64,000 nt of DNA, from NCBI GenBank assembly GCA_050949865.1, contig JBMNGN010000003.1:62001-126000 (forward strand). The letters are read 5' to 3'. This document shows, one piece after another, positions 63,152-64,000 of this stretch (its first letter is position 1; every line of letters begins with the position of its first letter). The notes under the pieces are model-generated. The model was not told the DNA's origin. It did not search any database and saw only the letters and a program-made list of their open reading frames with translations. A program made the position numbers and the translations under genes. Origin of the DNA: JBMNGN01 sp050949865. GTDB taxonomy: Bacteria > Bacillota > Syntrophomonadia > Syntrophomonadales > Syntrophomonadaceae.

Positions 63152-63928
63152 ATGAGTCTATTTGCCACTATCATTGATTGGCTGGTTATAATTGTTTTCA
63201 TTGTAGTTATTCTCAGTGCAGCCATAAAGATTATACCCGAATATGAACGGGCAGTACTGTTTAGATTAGGGAGGCTGGTCGGTGTCCGCGGGCCGGGGCT
63301 GATCTTTATTATCCCTATTATCGACAGAATTTTTAGGATATCGTTAAGAATAATTGTTTTTGATATTCCCCCTCAGGAAGTAATTACCAGGGATAATGTA
63401 ACCTGCAAAGTGAATGCGGTGCTATACTACCGGGTAGTATCCGCTGACAAAGCTATAGTCAATGTTGAAAGATATCATGAGGCCACCAACCAGCTGGCAC
63501 AAACGACCGTGAGGAGCGTAATAGGAACCGCTGATCTTGATGAGCTGCTTTCCCAGCGGGAAAAGCTTAACCAAACCATCCAGAGCATAGTAGATGAAGC
63601 AACTGATTCGTGGGGAATAAAAGTAACATCAGTGGAGATTAAGGATGTGGTACTTCCAGCCGAAATGCAGAAGGCTATTGCCCGGCAAGCCCAGGCAGAA
63701 AGAGACCGGAGAGCGTTGGTTATTCAAGCTGAAGGTGAACGGCAGGCAGCAGAAAAACTGGCCCAGGCCTCCCAGATCCTGAGTGCCCAGGAGGGTGGGT
63801 TGACCATGAGAATGTTAAGAGCGATGAGTGAAGTATCCAACTCTCAGAATACGACGATAATATTTCCTTTGCCCCTTGAACTTCGCAGGCTTCTGCCTGA
63901 GGTTAATCAATTTAAAAAGAGTGAGTAG
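63152..63928 (+). CDS. slipin (stomatin-like SPFH protein)
   Basis: A 258-residue stomatin family protein. One N-terminal membrane segment (residues ~8-26), then the SPFH domain (IIPEYERAVLFRLGRLVGVRGPG near residues 27-50, VRSVIGTADLDELL near residue 115) and a short coiled coil (AERDRRALVIQAEGERQAAEKLAQ). It pairs with the long NfeD, the classical slipin-NfeD1a operon. AAAGGAGG precedes the ATG. It is shorter than the paralogue at 20159. Confidence 0.94.
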   Translation: MSLFATIIDWLVIIVFIVVILSAAIKIIPEYERAVLFRLGRLVGVRGPGLIFIIPIIDRIFRISLRIIVFDIPPQEVITRDNVTCKVNAVLYYRVVSADKAIVNVERYHEATNQLAQTTVRSVIGTADLDELLSQREKLNQTIQSIVDEATDSWGIKVTSVEIKDVVLPAEMQKAIARQAQAERDRRALVIQAEGERQAAEKLAQASQILSAQEGGLTMRMLRAMSEVSNSQNTTIIFPLPLELRRLLPEVNQFKKSE

Positions 63929-64000
63929 ATGGTTGTACTGGGTACCAGGACATTTTCTGCGGATAAAGCTGCCTATCGGGTTTGCATGTATAATCGGATC
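63929..64000 (+). CDS. start of a possible further gene, cut by the window end
   Basis: An ATG directly abuts the slipin stop codon and stays open for 24 codons to the end of the window (VVLGTRTFSADKAAYRVCMY). GAGTGAG lies just upstream. It is too short to identify. Confidence 0.35.
   Translation, partial: MVVLGTRTFSADKAAYRVCMYNRI

Overview
The window looks like the chromosome of an anaerobic, fatty-acid-degrading Clostridia-type Firmicute, closest in character to the syntrophic Syntrophomonas group. This rests on gene content and style: several acyl-CoA beta-oxidation operons with sigma-54 promoters, a CIRCE-controlled groESL, strong AGGAGG-type ribosome sites, many TTG start codons, short-form HisG with HisZ, FabK instead of FabI, and a family 4 uracil-DNA glycosylase. 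No species can be fixed from the sequence alone. No transposase, phage gene or CRISPR array was seen.

Layout. (1) 158-12977, minus strand: three beta-oxidation units. Unit A is a FadN-like hydroxyacyl-CoA dehydrogenase/hydratase plus a long acyl-CoA dehydrogenase. Unit B is an acyl-CoA synthetase. Unit C is acyl-CoA dehydrogenase, DUF35 protein, SCP-x type thiolase, enoyl-CoA hydratase, SDR, a Cys-rich fragment and an FMN oxidoreductase. Each unit is preceded by a sigma-54 (-24/-12) promoter and, about 100-160 bp further upstream, by a palindrome TGRCAC-N5-GTGYCA. This looks like one enhancer-dependent fatty acid regulon. (2) 13490-20008, plus: a GH18 protein, UDG, the tsaE-tsaB-rimI-tsaD t6A cluster, a DnaA-box cluster, lgt and 5-formyl-THF cyclo-ligase. 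(3) 20159-21550, minus: slipin plus short NfeD. (4) 21945-26970, plus: Moco-type riboswitch, a small LGCF protein, moaA-moaC-MOSC-mogA, then groES-groEL. (5) 27185-33981: an FMN oxidoreductase divergent from fabH-fabK-fabD-fabG-acpP-fabF-fabZ, with repeated operator-like motifs between them. (6) 34089-38980: glnA (minus), a membrane-anchored protein, hpt-guaA and a 56-residue protein. (7) 39022-53670, plus: a ykkC-family (probably PRPP) riboswitch, purE-F-M-N-H-D, two accessory genes, then hisZ-G-D-B-H-A-F-IE. (8) 53659-60714, minus: cobU, a B12-type ABC importer with an extended ATPase and a long leader, a secreted beta-propeller protein, a hotdog thioesterase and tRNA-Leu(TAG). (9) 61051-64000, plus: a NERD protein, long NfeD, a second slipin and the start of another gene.

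How it fits together. Region 1 would activate fatty acids to CoA thioesters and oxidise them to acetyl-CoA, region 5 makes fatty acids, and the molybdopterin genes could serve Mo/W enzymes such as formate dehydrogenases, which syntrophs rely on. PRPP is a shared substrate of purF, hisG and hpt, and the pur and his genes lie in one long co-oriented run behind a likely PRPP-sensing leader. The most unusual item is the three-promoter sigma-54 regulon with its shared palindrome. Other items worth checking are three tandem DnaA boxes after tsaD, a Cys-rich open frame without a start codon, and a coding-like leader upstream of the B12 importer.
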